Shown here: piece by piece, positions 44,227 through 53,135 of the stretch | How the letters are laid out: every line of letters starts with the position of its first letter | How positions within the stretch are numbered: the stretch's first letter is position 1 | Source of the DNA: Micropruina sp. | Lineage (GTDB): Bacteria; Actinomycetota; Actinomycetes; Propionibacteriales; Propionibacteriaceae | Direction of reading: 5' to 3' | Assembly (NCBI GenBank): GCA_016711205.1 | Contig: JADJTM010000002.1 | Coordinates: 1,302,001 to 1,366,000 of the forward strand | Length of the DNA stretch: 64,000 bases | Notes under the pieces: model-generated | The model's input: only the letters and a program-made list of their open reading frames with translations | Databases searched by the model: none | What the model was told of the DNA's origin: nothing | Program-made: the position numbers and the translations under genes

Positions 44227-44598
44227 ATGGCACTTTCAGAGGATGAACAGCGACTCCTCGACCAGATGGAGGCGGCCCTGGCGGCCGAAGATCCCAAACT
44301 GGCCAATGCGCTCCGGGGCACCACCACCCGCCGACTTCATCGTCGACGCGCCGCCATCGCCGGCGTCGGCTTCGTGATCGGCATCGCCTGCCTGATCGGC
44401 GGCATGCAGGTCAGCCCGGCTCTCAGCATCGCCGGGTTCGTGATCATGCTGATCGCCAGCGTCGTCGCCGTCACCTCGTGGCGTCATGTCGGCGAGGTCA
44501 GCTCCGGTCATCCCTCCACCCGTTCACCGCAGGGCGAGAAGGCCTTCATGGACAAGATCGAAGAGCGCTGGCGCCGCCGCCAGGACGAGGGCCAGTAG
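44227..44598 (+). CDS. DUF3040 membrane protein
   Basis: A 123-residue protein that begins MALSEDEQRLLDQMEAALAA, the DUF3040 signature, with two hydrophobic segments (about residues 43-62 and 66-86) and a charged C-terminus ending in KIEERWRRRQDEGQ. Function unknown; it is often found near the dcw region. GAAGGGAGG site, 6 nt before the ATG, makes this start strong. Confidence 0.9.
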   Translation: MALSEDEQRLLDQMEAALAAEDPKLANALRGTTTRRLHRRRAAIAGVGFVIGIACLIGGMQVSPALSIAGFVIMLIASVVAVTSWRHVGEVSSGHPSTRSPQGEKAFMDKIEERWRRRQDEGQ

Positions 44599-44641
44599 CC
44601 TTCCGCTCGTGCCCCGGACACCCCGCGCGGGTCACCGGAGT

Positions 44642-46798
44642 TCAGCCGCGCCACCACAGCCCGCGCCACAGTGAGCGCGGCAGCAGCCGTCGCCACCAGT
44701 TCTGCCGCGCCCCGGCGTCCATTCCCTCGCGCGCCCGCCGCACGTCGTCGCGCAGCGTGCCGGTCTCGCCCAGGGTGTCGGCGTAGCGCGCCTGCTCCAC
44801 CAGCATCGCCACCCGCGCCATGGCGGCCGCCGCCTCCTCGGGCAGCCTGCGGGCCACCTCGTCGCCGATCTGCCGCGCCGACCCCTTAGGCCACTCGCGC
44901 CCCGCGTCCCACACGCTGTCGCGCACCTCGTCCCAGGCCGCACCCACCACGTGCCCGGGTGGTCCGTGCGCAGCCAGCCGGCGGCGTCGGCGCGCGCTGC
45001 GGATCAGCGTGGGTGCCGCTGCCAGGGCAAGCACCCCCAGCCCACCGCCCACCCAGGCCAGCCACGACAGCTCCAGCGGCGTGGCCTGCTCGGCCTGATC
45101 CTCGTCAACCGGGGCCGCGGACGGCTCGTCGCTCGGCTCCGCGCTCGCCGTGCTGCCGGTCGGGGTCGGGCTGGCCGACGGAGAGGCCGACGGATCGTCC
45201 ACGGTCGCGCTGGTGTAGCCCGGCGCCGTGGCCACCCCCGGCGTGGGCTCGAAGCTCACCCAACCCAATCCGGCGAAGTACAACTCGGGCCAGGCGTGCA
45301 TGTCGCGAATGTTCACCTGCCACTGCTCGCCCACCTTGCGTCCGGGCAGAAAGCCGATCGCGACCCGGGCGGGAATGCCCAGTGCCCGCGCCATCACCGC
45401 CATCGATGCCGCGAACTGCTCGCAGTAGCCCTTGCGGTCGACCAACAGAAAGGCGGTGAGCGCATCGAATCCCGACCCGGGGGCCGGTTCGGTGCTGTAG
45501 GTGAAGACCGGGCTGCGCAGCCAGTCCTGCAGCAGCACCGCCTTCTCGCCGTCCGTGCCGCCCTCGGCGGTGACCTGACGGGCCAACTGCACGATCTGCT
45601 CGGGAAAGCCGGGCGGCAGCGCACCGGTCACCTCGACGTCGCGCGGACGTCCGGCGATCGCCCTGGCCAACTCGGCGGCGGTCGGGTTCACATCGACAGC
45701 GGTGCCGGTGTAGGCCAGTCCGTTGGTGGCGCGCTTCTGCTGCGGCCCGGAGGCCAGCACGCTCAGCGACACCGGATCGTGACGCCATTCGCCGGACGCC
45801 TCGAACGCCGTCGGCGCGTACGGCAGGGGCAGCCACTCGGCGTTGAAGTCACCGACCGTGACGTCGACGGTGAACCGTGGACGGCCCGCCGACGCGCCCT
45901 CCGGCGAGGGCAGTGAACCGGAGAACAGGTCGATCGCGTTGAGGTGGAAGCCGGTCGCGTCGAAGCCCGGCAGCGAGGTCATCCGTAGGTACGACCCGGT
46001 CTCGCGGCTGGAGGTGTAGGTGATCACCCGGCGATCCACCGGCTGCTGCAGGTTGCGCCGCAGATCGAGCGAGGGGTCGCCCATCTGCACCGGCCCCGAA
46101 CCGGTGAAGGGCGCCCCACGGCTCGCGTCGAGGCCCGGGGTGAGCACGCCGGCCAACCCCGCCACCAGCAGGGCCGCGAGCAGGCATGCCGTGCCGCCGA
46201 GCAGCAGGCCGCCGCGCGCGGCACCGTCCGCAGCCTTGAACCGAAGCAGCCGGGTGCGGTTGGCCGAATCGGCCAGCAACACGAGCAGATAGCCGTAACC
46301 CAGCGCGAGCACCGACCAGAACGACACCAGCGCCGGCAGTGCCAGCGCGGGCACCAGATACAGCACGCCGAGCGGCAGCAGCGACCAGGCCGGCTGGTTC
46401 ATCGACACGCTGAGTTGGTCGGCGATCATCGCGAGCAGGGTGACTCCCGCCACCGCGACCACCCGCACCCCCAGATTGGGCGCCATCGGCGCGGACGACT
46501 CGACGGTCCAGCGCAGGGCCTGGGCCAGCAGGTCCGGCACCCGGAACGGGTCGGCCGGCACACCCTCGGCGAGCGCCAGCCCGATCAGGGCGGCCACGGC
46601 GACCAGGGTCTGCACGAAGCGCGCCCAGCGGTCGGTGGGCAGCAGTCTCCGGGTGACGATGCCGGCGATCCCGACCACGGCGATCATGATCCAGGCGTCG
46701 ACGAAGAGCCGGCCGTCCGAGGTCACCGGCTGGAGCGCCGGAAGCGCCAGGGCCATCGCGATCATCACCGCCACGCCCAGCCGCTCGCTCGCCCTCAC
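44642..46798 (-). CDS. TgpA-like transglutaminase with DUF3488 membrane region
   Basis: A 718-residue membrane protein. Six or more N-terminal membrane segments (about residues 1-225) precede an extracytoplasmic part with a transglutaminase core: RKGYCEQFAASMAVMARALG carries the Cys, then IRDMHAWPELYFAGLGWV with the His, and FEPTPG. A Ser/Ala/Thr-rich linker, another membrane segment and a C-terminal cytosolic domain follow. It is a typical third member of the MoxR-DUF58-TgpA operon. GTG start overlaps the DUF58 stop. Confidence 0.9.
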   Translation of the reverse strand: MRASERLGVAVMIAMALALPALQPVTSDGRLFVDAWIMIAVVGIAGIVTRRLLPTDRWARFVQTLVAVAALIGLALAEGVPADPFRVPDLLAQALRWTVESSAPMAPNLGVRVVAVAGVTLLAMIADQLSVSMNQPAWSLLPLGVLYLVPALALPALVSFWSVLALGYGYLLVLLADSANRTRLLRFKAADGAARGGLLLGGTACLLAALLVAGLAGVLTPGLDASRGAPFTGSGPVQMGDPSLDLRRNLQQPVDRRVITYTSSRETGSYLRMTSLPGFDATGFHLNAIDLFSGSLPSPEGASAGRPRFTVDVTVGDFNAEWLPLPYAPTAFEASGEWRHDPVSLSVLASGPQQKRATNGLAYTGTAVDVNPTAAELARAIAGRPRDVEVTGALPPGFPEQIVQLARQVTAEGGTDGEKAVLLQDWLRSPVFTYSTEPAPGSGFDALTAFLLVDRKGYCEQFAASMAVMARALGIPARVAIGFLPGRKVGEQWQVNIRDMHAWPELYFAGLGWVSFEPTPGVATAPGYTSATVDDPSASPSASPTPTGSTASAEPSDEPSAAPVDEDQAEQATPLELSWLAWVGGGLGVLALAAAPTLIRSARRRRRLAAHGPPGHVVGAAWDEVRDSVWDAGREWPKGSARQIGDEVARRLPEEAAAAMARVAMLVEQARYADTLGETGTLRDDVRRAREGMDAGARQNWWRRLLPRSLWRGLWWRG

Positions 46799-47994
46799 CG
46801 CTGCGCCGCCTCGTCCAGGGCCGCCCAGGCGTCCGCGACGGTCATCTGGGCGGCGTTGCGCACCACCCGCCAGCCGTCGGCCATCAGCAACTCGGCCGGG
46901 TCCCGATCACCGGAGGCAGCCGGGTGCAGCACGATCGCCCGGCACAGCCGGCCGTCGGTGCGGGCCGAGGTCAGAGCAACCGCGTCGGCCTGCGAGAGCC
47001 GGCCGAGCACCGCGATCAGCAGGTTGCCGCGGGCACCGATGCCGGGCGCCAACGCCCCCGACAACTCATAGGCGTTGCCGAGCCGCATGTCGGTCAGGTG
47101 GTCGAGCAGCACCTCGCGCACCGAGTCGCCGACCACCGGGGCCACCGTGCGGCCGGACGCATCGGTGAGGGCCACGTCGTAGCCCGCATCGAGCAGCCGC
47201 ACCCCGATGGATGCCGCCGCCGACACCGCCCACTCGAAGCTGGAGCCCGAGCCGACCCCGGTGTGCGCCTCGGTGCGGTTGTCGAGCAGGATCAGCGCGC
47301 TGGGCTCCCAGGCGTGTTCTTCGCGGCGCACCATTAAACTGCCGATCCGGGCGGTGGACGGCCAGTGGATCCGGCGCAGCTCGTCCCGGGGCTGGTAGCC
47401 GCGGATCAGCGTGTCGTCCGCGCCGAGCAGGCTGCTGCGACGATGGGAGGACTCGCCGCTCAGGCCCGCTCCGGCGGCCCCGCGCTGGGCGCCCAGCGGG
47501 TGCAGCGCAGGGGTCACGGTGAGCAGGCTGGTACCGCCGAGCCGGCGCCGGCTGCTGACCAGCCCGAGCGGATCGGTGGTGACCCAGACGCCGGGTCCGA
47601 TCGGGTAGCGGCCCCGGACGGAGGTGTCGAGCTGGTAGTGATGCACGCTGCGCAGCCCGCCCCAGCCCGACGGCACGGCCAACGCCGGCGCTCCGATGAG
47701 TTCGGGCGGCACGGTTTCCTCCACCACGCTCCACGCACCGGCTCCGATGCTCTCGCGCTGCAGTTCGAGCAGCACCCGCACCGGGGCACCCGCGGCCAGC
47801 CGGTCGGGTTGCAGCCGGCGCCTCAGCATGGGATTCCGCGCCGAGAACCAGGTCAGCGCGGACGCGGCGAGCACCAGCCCGATCAGCAGCCCACCCGGCC
47901 ACGCCACGGCCCGGACGCCGGTGGCGGAGGCTGCGACCAGCAGCACCACGCCGCAGGTCAGCAGGCCGAAACCCCTGGTGGTGAGGCGGATCAC
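46795..47994 (-). CDS. DUF58 domain protein
   Basis: A 399-residue protein with two N-terminal membrane segments (residues about 8-50) and the DUF58 signature region GYQPRDELRRIHWPSTARIG. Members often have a von Willebrand-like domain and work with MoxR ATPases. The GTG at 47994 (VIRLTTRGFG) is 8 nt after the MoxR stop; earlier in-frame starts would overlap MoxR. Co-transcribed with both neighbours. Confidence 0.88.
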   Translation of the reverse strand: MIRLTTRGFGLLTCGVVLLVAASATGVRAVAWPGGLLIGLVLAASALTWFSARNPMLRRRLQPDRLAAGAPVRVLLELQRESIGAGAWSVVEETVPPELIGAPALAVPSGWGGLRSVHHYQLDTSVRGRYPIGPGVWVTTDPLGLVSSRRRLGGTSLLTVTPALHPLGAQRGAAGAGLSGESSHRRSSLLGADDTLIRGYQPRDELRRIHWPSTARIGSLMVRREEHAWEPSALILLDNRTEAHTGVGSGSSFEWAVSAAASIGVRLLDAGYDVALTDASGRTVAPVVGDSVREVLLDHLTDMRLGNAYELSGALAPGIGARGNLLIAVLGRLSQADAVALTSARTDGRLCRAIVLHPAASGDRDPAELLMADGWRVVRNAAQMTVADAWAALDEAAQR

Positions 47995-48001
47995 GACAGG
48001 C

Positions 48002-48967
48002 TCAGTCGCGGTCGGGAATGGGCACGGAGGCCACGGCTGCGGCCACCACCTCGTCCACGCTGCGGCGCGCCAGCTGTGCAGCGGGGCTGAGCAGGATGCG
48101 ATGGGCCAGGGCGGGTCCGGCCAGGGCCTGCACGTCATCGGGAATCACGTAGTGGCGTCCGCTCAGCATCGCCCGTGCCCGCGCGGCGCGGAGCAGTTGC
48201 AGGCCGGCGCGCGGGCTGGCGCCCAGCCGCACGTCCGGGCTGGTGCGGGTGGCCTCCAGCACCGAGACCAGATAGTCCTTGATCGCACCGTGCACGAAGA
48301 TCGTGCGGATCGAGTCGGCCAGCGCCGCGACGGTGGCCACGTCGGTCACCGGCTGCAGGTCGGCCAGCGGGTTGCCGCCGCCGTGATGATCGAGCATCGC
48401 CACCTCGGCCGAGCGCACCGGGTAGCCCATCGAGATGCGCAGCATGAACCGGTCACGCTGCGCCTCGGGCAGGGGATAGGTGCCCTCCATCTCGATCGGG
48501 TTCTGGGTGGCGACCACCAGGAACGGGTCGGGCAGCGGATGGGTGGTGCCGTCGACCGTGACCTGGTGTTCCTCCATCGCCTCCAGCAGGGCCGACTGGG
48601 TCTTGGGCGAGGCCCGGTTGATCTCGTCGCCGATCACCACGTTGGCGAACACGCCACCGGGCTTGAACTCGAAGTCGCGGTTCTGCGAGTTGAAGATCGA
48701 CACCCCGGTGATGTCGCTGGGCAGCAGGTCAGGGGTGAACTGGATGCGCTGGGCGGTGCCGGAGATCGAGCGGGCCAGCGCCTTGGCGAGCATCGTCTTG
48801 CCCACCCCGGGAACGTCCTCGATCAGCAGGTGACCGGACGAGAACAGCGCCACCAGGGCCAGTTCGATCGCCTCGGGCTTGCCCTCGATGACCGTCGACA
48901 CGGCAGCCCGGACGGCTTGGGCGACGGTCTGCACGTCGTCCACCCGGCTCGCTGCGGTGAGCTTCAC
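48002..48967 (-). CDS. MoxR family AAA+ ATPase
   Basis: A 321-residue AAA+ ATPase. Walker A DVPGVGKTMLAKALA, Walker B VVIGDEINRASPKTQSALLE, and ATQNPIEMEGTYPLPEAQRD followed by RF with sensor residues. MoxR proteins act as chaperones for partner proteins, here probably DUF58 and TgpA. GTG (VKLTAASR) at 48967 is preceded by GAGGGGGA on the minus strand; it is divergent from mraZ. Confidence 0.92.
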   Translation of the reverse strand: MKLTAASRVDDVQTVAQAVRAAVSTVIEGKPEAIELALVALFSSGHLLIEDVPGVGKTMLAKALARSISGTAQRIQFTPDLLPSDITGVSIFNSQNRDFEFKPGGVFANVVIGDEINRASPKTQSALLEAMEEHQVTVDGTTHPLPDPFLVVATQNPIEMEGTYPLPEAQRDRFMLRISMGYPVRSAEVAMLDHHGGGNPLADLQPVTDVATVAALADSIRTIFVHGAIKDYLVSVLEATRTSPDVRLGASPRAGLQLLRAARARAMLSGRHYVIPDDVQALAGPALAHRILLSPAAQLARRSVDEVVAAAVASVPIPDRD

Positions 48968-49035
48968 GGTTCCCCCTCGGCTGTCGGTATGGGCAACCTT
49001 ACCGGGCCCGAAAGTGGCCTCCAGGTGATGCCTGG

Positions 49036-49080
49036 TGGAGCGAAATGGAGTACAGTGGCGCAAAGTGGAGGACAGAGTGG
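49036..49080 (+). promoter_or_regulatory. MraZ-box array upstream of mraZ
   Basis: TGGAG, TGGAG, TGGCG, TGGAG start at 49036, 49046, 49056 and 49066, exactly 10 nt apart, and a fifth TGG lies at 49078. This helical phasing fits the TGGGN5-type repeats bound by MraZ, predicting autoregulation of the dcw operon. The core here is TGGAG rather than TGGGN. Confidence 0.85.
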
Positions 49081-49095
49081 AAGGGAGGGTGCCCG

Positions 49096-49524
49096 ATGTT
49101 CCTGGGCACGCACACCCCGAAGCTCGATGACAAAGGCCGCTTCTTCCTCCCCGCCAAGTTCCGCGAGGAACTGAACGGGGGTCTTGTCATCACCAGACAG
49201 CCCGACCGCTGCCTGGCGATCTTCACCCCGGCCGCCTACCAGGCGGCCGCCGACAAGATGATCGCGGGATCGTCCAGCCTGGCGAAGGTGCGCTCGCTGC
49301 AGCGCATGTTCGCCTCCGGAGCGGATTCGTCCACCCCGGACGGGCAGGGGCGCATCACCGTCCCGGAGCACCTGCGCAACTACGCGGGCCTGCAGCGGGA
49401 GATCGTCGTGATCGGCGCCCTGGACCACATCGAGGTGTGGGACGCGGAGGCCTGGGCCTCCTACGCCGCGGCGCAGGAAGAGGCCTTCGCGCAGATGGAC
49501 GAAGAGGTATTCGGACCGGGGTGA
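49096..49524 (+). CDS. mraZ: transcriptional regulator MraZ
   Basis: A 142-residue AbrB-like protein with the two half-repeats KLDDKGRFFLPAKFREEL and TPDGQGRITVPEHL. MFLGTHTPKLD is the family N-terminus; the ATG at 49096 has GGGAGGG upstream. An upstream ATG at 49045 would begin inside the operator array and is rejected. It heads the dcw cluster and probably represses it. Confidence 0.95.
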   Translation: MFLGTHTPKLDDKGRFFLPAKFREELNGGLVITRQPDRCLAIFTPAAYQAAADKMIAGSSSLAKVRSLQRMFASGADSSTPDGQGRITVPEHLRNYAGLQREIVVIGALDHIEVWDAEAWASYAAAQEEAFAQMDEEVFGPG

Positions 49525-49547
49525 CCCGCACCGAGCAGGCAACACCG

Positions 49548-49645
49548 TCGCGTGCGGTGCGGCTTCAATCCGAGGGGCTCCGCCCCCTGGCGCACCTTCC
49601 CCGGTGCCAGGCGGTTCTCACGGATTGAAACCCCAACGCACGCGA
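49548..49645 (+). ncRNA. mraW RNA motif-like structured leader between mraZ and rsmH
   Basis: A long outer stem pairs 49548-49572 with 49621-49645 (22 of 25 positions) and encloses two hairpins: AGGGG-CTCC-GCCCCCT (49573-49588) and a 5+3-bp stem closing a loop in ACCTTCCCCGGT. The mraW RNA motif is described from actinobacteria at this place, upstream of mraW/rsmH, and I recall a conserved CUUCCCC loop, which is present here. Assignment rests on position and loop. Confidence 0.6.
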
Positions 49646-49673
49646 TGTGCCATCGAAACGAGGAAGGGTCGAG

Positions 49674-50639
49674 ATGGACGGGCAGCGGGCAGCAGCGCAC
49701 GTGCCGGTGATGTGCGCGCGCATCGTCGAACTGCTGACCCCGCCGCTGCAGGCCCACGACTCGGTCTACCTCGACTGCACGCTCGGCCTCGGCGGTCATG
49801 CCGAGGCGATCCTCGACGCCTGTCCCCACGCCACGCTGATCGGCATCGACCGCGACCAGCACGCGCTCGGCCTGGCCGGCGAGCGGCTGGCCCGCTTCGG
49901 TGACCGGGTGCAGCTGTACCAGGCGCGCTACGACGAGCTGCCCGCCGTGCTCGCCGAGGCCGGACGTCCCCGCGTCCAGGCGATCCTGGCCGACCTCGGC
50001 CTGTCGTCGATGCAGATCGATCGTCGCGAGCGCGGCTTCGCCTACAGCGTGGACGCTCCGCTCGACATGCGCATGGACGACACCCAGGCCCTGACCGCCG
50101 CCGACCTGATCAACCAGGCGTCGGTCGCGGAGCTGACCGGCATCCTTCGCCGCTTCGGTGAGGAGCGCTTCGCCGAGCGGATCGCCCGCCGCATCGCCGC
50201 CGAACGCGCCGGTGAGCCCTTCACCACCTCGGCCCGACTCGTTCGGGTGATCGAGGGTGCGATTCCGGCCGCCGCCCGCGCCACCGGCGGGCACCCGGCC
50301 AAGCGGACGTTCCAGGCCTTGCGGATCGCCGTCAACGACGAGCTGGTCGCCCTGGCCGGGCTGCTGCCGGCCGCGATCGATGCGCTGGCCCTGCGCGGAC
50401 GGCTGGCCGTGCTGGCCTACCACTCCGGCGAGGACCGGCTGGTGAAGAACGCGCTGCGCGATGCGGCGAGCGACCGGGCCCCGCGCGGGCTGCCGACGGT
50501 GCCCGCGGAACTGCGCGCGCAGCTGATGCTGCTGACCCGGGGCGCGGAGCGTCCCGGGCCGGACGAGGTGCAACTCAACCCGCGAGCCGCCTCGGCGCGG
50601 CTGCGGGCCGGTGAACGGATCGTAGAGGTGGCGGCATGA
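49674..50639 (+). CDS. rsmH: 16S rRNA m4C1402 methyltransferase
   Basis: A 321-residue SAM-dependent enzyme (MraW). AAAHVPVMCARIVELL, YLDCTLGLGGHAEAIL, IGIDRDQHAL, DLGLSSMQID and AYHSGEDRLVKNAL are diagnostic. ATG at 49674 has AGGAAGGG upstream and follows the structured leader. Its stop overlaps the ftsL-like start. Confidence 0.96.
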   Translation: MDGQRAAAHVPVMCARIVELLTPPLQAHDSVYLDCTLGLGGHAEAILDACPHATLIGIDRDQHALGLAGERLARFGDRVQLYQARYDELPAVLAEAGRPRVQAILADLGLSSMQIDRRERGFAYSVDAPLDMRMDDTQALTAADLINQASVAELTGILRRFGEERFAERIARRIAAERAGEPFTTSARLVRVIEGAIPAAARATGGHPAKRTFQALRIAVNDELVALAGLLPAAIDALALRGRLAVLAYHSGEDRLVKNALRDAASDRAPRGLPTVPAELRAQLMLLTRGAERPGPDEVQLNPRAASARLRAGERIVEVAA

Positions 50640-51292
50640 CAGCACTCGAAGCACCGCGCAGGAACCCCGAGCAGCGGCCCCGCCGCTGGGGTCTCACCCA
50701 GGTGCCGATTCCGGAGCGACGCATGGCGAACGTGCCGTTCGTGCTGGTGCTCGGCGTCTTCCTGACCCTCGGCATGGTCGGGCTGCTGCTGCTCAACACG
50801 GCGTTGCAGGAGCAGGGCTTCGCGGTGCAGAACCAGCAGCGGGTGGCCGATCAGCTCGGGTACCGGGTCGCCGCGCTCGAATCCGAGATCACCGAGGCCC
50901 GCTCGAGCACCAGGCTGGCCATCGAGGCCACCGAGCTGGGCATGGTGCCCAACCCCTACCCGGTGTATCTGATGCTGCCCGCCGGAAAGGTGATCGGCGA
51001 CCCGACCAGGATCAGCGGCTATGAGCTGCCCGACGTCCGGTTCCGGACGCCTGAGCAGTTGGCGGCGTTGGCCGAGAAGGCGGAGGCCGCCGAGGCCAAG
51101 CGGGTGGCCGACCTGAAGGCGGCGGCGCAGGCCAAGAAGAAGGCCGCCGAAGAGAAGGCGAAGGCCGAGGCGTTGGCCAAGAAGAAGGCGGAAGAGCAGA
51201 AGAAGGCCGAGGCCAAGAAGAAGGCCGAGGCGAAGGCGAAGGCCGATGCGGCCAAGAAGAAGACCGGCAAGCAGAACGGGGCTGATCGATGA
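50636..51292 (+). CDS. ftsL: FtsL-like division protein with long Lys/Ala tail
   Basis: A 218-residue bitopic protein. A basic N-terminus is followed by one membrane segment (about residues 33-54, FVLVLGVFLTLGMVGLLLLN), then a coiled-coil region (QNQQRVADQLGYRVAALESE) as in FtsL/DivIC. The last ~70 residues are a Lys/Ala/Glu-rich repeat (KKKAEEQKKAEAKKKAEA), unusual for FtsL and predicted helical outside the membrane. ATGA overlaps with both neighbours place it firmly in the dcw operon. Confidence 0.85.
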   Translation: MTALEAPRRNPEQRPRRWGLTQVPIPERRMANVPFVLVLGVFLTLGMVGLLLLNTALQEQGFAVQNQQRVADQLGYRVAALESEITEARSSTRLAIEATELGMVPNPYPVYLMLPAGKVIGDPTRISGYELPDVRFRTPEQLAALAEKAEAAEAKRVADLKAAAQAKKKAAEEKAKAEALAKKKAEEQKKAEAKKKAEAKAKADAAKKKTGKQNGADR

Positions 51293-53121
51293 CGCTCAAG
51301 AGCAGCACCCAGCGCCGGCTGGCGTCCATGGGCCGGGCCCGCTGGCCGCTGGCCGAGCCGGTGAAGCGGATGCGGGTACTGCTGCTGCTGATCGCGGTGG
51401 TGTTCAGCCTGTGTGCCGGACGGGCGTTGCAGGTGCAGGCCTTCGACGCCAAGGCCTACGCGACCGAGGCCGCCGACCGCATGCAGGAGTCGCTGGTGCT
51501 GCCCGCGGCCCGCGGCGACATCACCGACCGCTACGGTGCCGTGCTGGCCTACACCGAGCAGACCGTCAACGTGATCGCCGACCCGAAGGCGATCCGCACC
51601 AACGGCAAGATGGACCTGCAGCCGATGACGCAGCGCGACAAAGAGATCGCGGCGGCGGCACCGCAGCAGATCGCGCAGCTGCTGGCCACCCACCTGGGCA
51701 ACACGCCGGACTCGTACCTGCCCGCGCTGACCGACCAGAAGAGCTCGTACAAGGTGATCGCCAAGCGGGTTCCGGCCGAGACCTTCGAGATTCTGCAGAC
51801 CGAGCTGAAGGCCGCCGGCCTGCTCGGCCTGACCCGGATGACCGCCCCGACCCGGCGCTACCCGAACACCACGCTGGCGGCCAACCTGATCGGCTGGGTG
51901 AACGAGCAGGGCCAGGCCGCCGGCGGCCTGGAGTTGTCGCTGGAGAAGCTGCTGCGCGGCACCGACGGCAAAGAGGTCTACGACTCCTCGCCCAACGGCA
52001 AGATCCCGCTCGGCGACAACGTGTTGATCCCGGCGCAGAACGGCCACAACTTCGGGCTCACCATCGACGCCTCGCTGCAGCTGATGGCCGAGCAGCGGCT
52101 GGCCAAGACGCTGGCCGACACCGGGGCCGAGGCCGCCGCGGTGATCGTGCTGGATCCCCGCACCGGCGAGGTGCTGGTGCTGGCCAACGGGCCCTCGTTC
52201 GACAGCAACGAGCCGGGCAAGGGCGAGTCGCAGAACATGGGCAACCGGGCCGCCATGAGCCTCTACGAACCGGGCTCGGTGCAGAAGATCCTGACCTTCG
52301 CCGCGCTGATCGACTCCGGCACCATCGAGGCCGACGACAAGGTCAAGTTCCCGGGCTTCATCAAGCAGGATCAGTTCAAGATCACCGACTGGTGGAACCA
52401 CGGCACGATCACGCTGCGGGCCCGCGGCATCTTCGCCAGGTCGTCCAACGTGGGCACGATCACCCTGGCCCGCATGATGAACAAAGAGAAGCTGCGCGCG
52501 TACTACGCCTCGTTCGGCCTGGGCCAGAGCACCAACAGCGGCATCGGCGGCGAGGCCACCGGCTACCTGCCCAAGGCGACCATGCCCAACTACACCCGGG
52601 ACGGCATCGCCTTCGGCACCAGCCTCTCGGTGACCGCGCTGCAGAACGCGGCCGCGATCTCGTCCGTGGTGAACGGTGGCGTCTACCACGCGCCGACGGT
52701 GATCTCGACCATGGACGGGCAGCCCTTCACCGCCTCCAAGCAGGACCCGACGCCCCGCCGGGTGATCAGCGAGTCCACCTCGGAGCAGGTGCGTTCGTTG
52801 ATGGAGCAGCAGGCGCTCAACCAGAAGAGCAAGTCGTTCTCGATCAACGGCTACCGGATCGGCACCAAGACGGGCACGGCGCGCCTGGTCAGCGCCGACT
52901 GCAAGTGCTACCGCGGCGAGTCGGTGGTCTCGACCGTCGGCGTGGCGCCGATCGACGACCCGCAGGTGCTGGTCTACGCGGTGGTCTGGAACCCCAAGCG
53001 CAACGGCGCCTCGGGTGCGTCGGTGGCGGGTCCGCTGATGCACGACGTGCTCGCCCTGGCGCTGCCCCGGTACGCGGTCGCGCCCTCCAGCGCCAAGGGC
53101 GTCAAGCTTCCGCTCGAGTAA
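51289..53121 (+). CDS. ftsI: septal penicillin-binding protein (FtsI/PBP3)
   Basis: A 610-residue class B transpeptidase. An N-terminal membrane segment (about residues 20-40) anchors it; the dimerisation part contains LVLPAARGDITDRYGAVLAY. The active-site motifs are SVQK (Ser330), SSN (385-387) and KTG (527-529). It makes the septal peptidoglycan with FtsW. Its start overlaps ftsL by four bases. Confidence 0.95.
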   Translation: MTLKSSTQRRLASMGRARWPLAEPVKRMRVLLLLIAVVFSLCAGRALQVQAFDAKAYATEAADRMQESLVLPAARGDITDRYGAVLAYTEQTVNVIADPKAIRTNGKMDLQPMTQRDKEIAAAAPQQIAQLLATHLGNTPDSYLPALTDQKSSYKVIAKRVPAETFEILQTELKAAGLLGLTRMTAPTRRYPNTTLAANLIGWVNEQGQAAGGLELSLEKLLRGTDGKEVYDSSPNGKIPLGDNVLIPAQNGHNFGLTIDASLQLMAEQRLAKTLADTGAEAAAVIVLDPRTGEVLVLANGPSFDSNEPGKGESQNMGNRAAMSLYEPGSVQKILTFAALIDSGTIEADDKVKFPGFIKQDQFKITDWWNHGTITLRARGIFARSSNVGTITLARMMNKEKLRAYYASFGLGQSTNSGIGGEATGYLPKATMPNYTRDGIAFGTSLSVTALQNAAAISSVVNGGVYHAPTVISTMDGQPFTASKQDPTPRRVISESTSEQVRSLMEQQALNQKSKSFSINGYRIGTKTGTARLVSADCKCYRGESVVSTVGVAPIDDPQVLVYAVVWNPKRNGASGASVAGPLMHDVLALALPRYAVAPSSAKGVKLPLE

Positions 53122-53135
53122 TAGGGTGCTGAGGC

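Noticed and set aside
49045..49095. Longer mraZ starting at ATG 49045
   Set aside because: It would translate the operator repeats; MFLGTHTPKLD with GGGAGGG upstream is the family start.
49561..49632. CTTCAATCC and GGATTGAAACC resemble CRISPR repeat ends
   Set aside because: There is one inverted pair only, with no spacer series or cas genes. It is the outer stem of the mraZ-rsmH leader structure.
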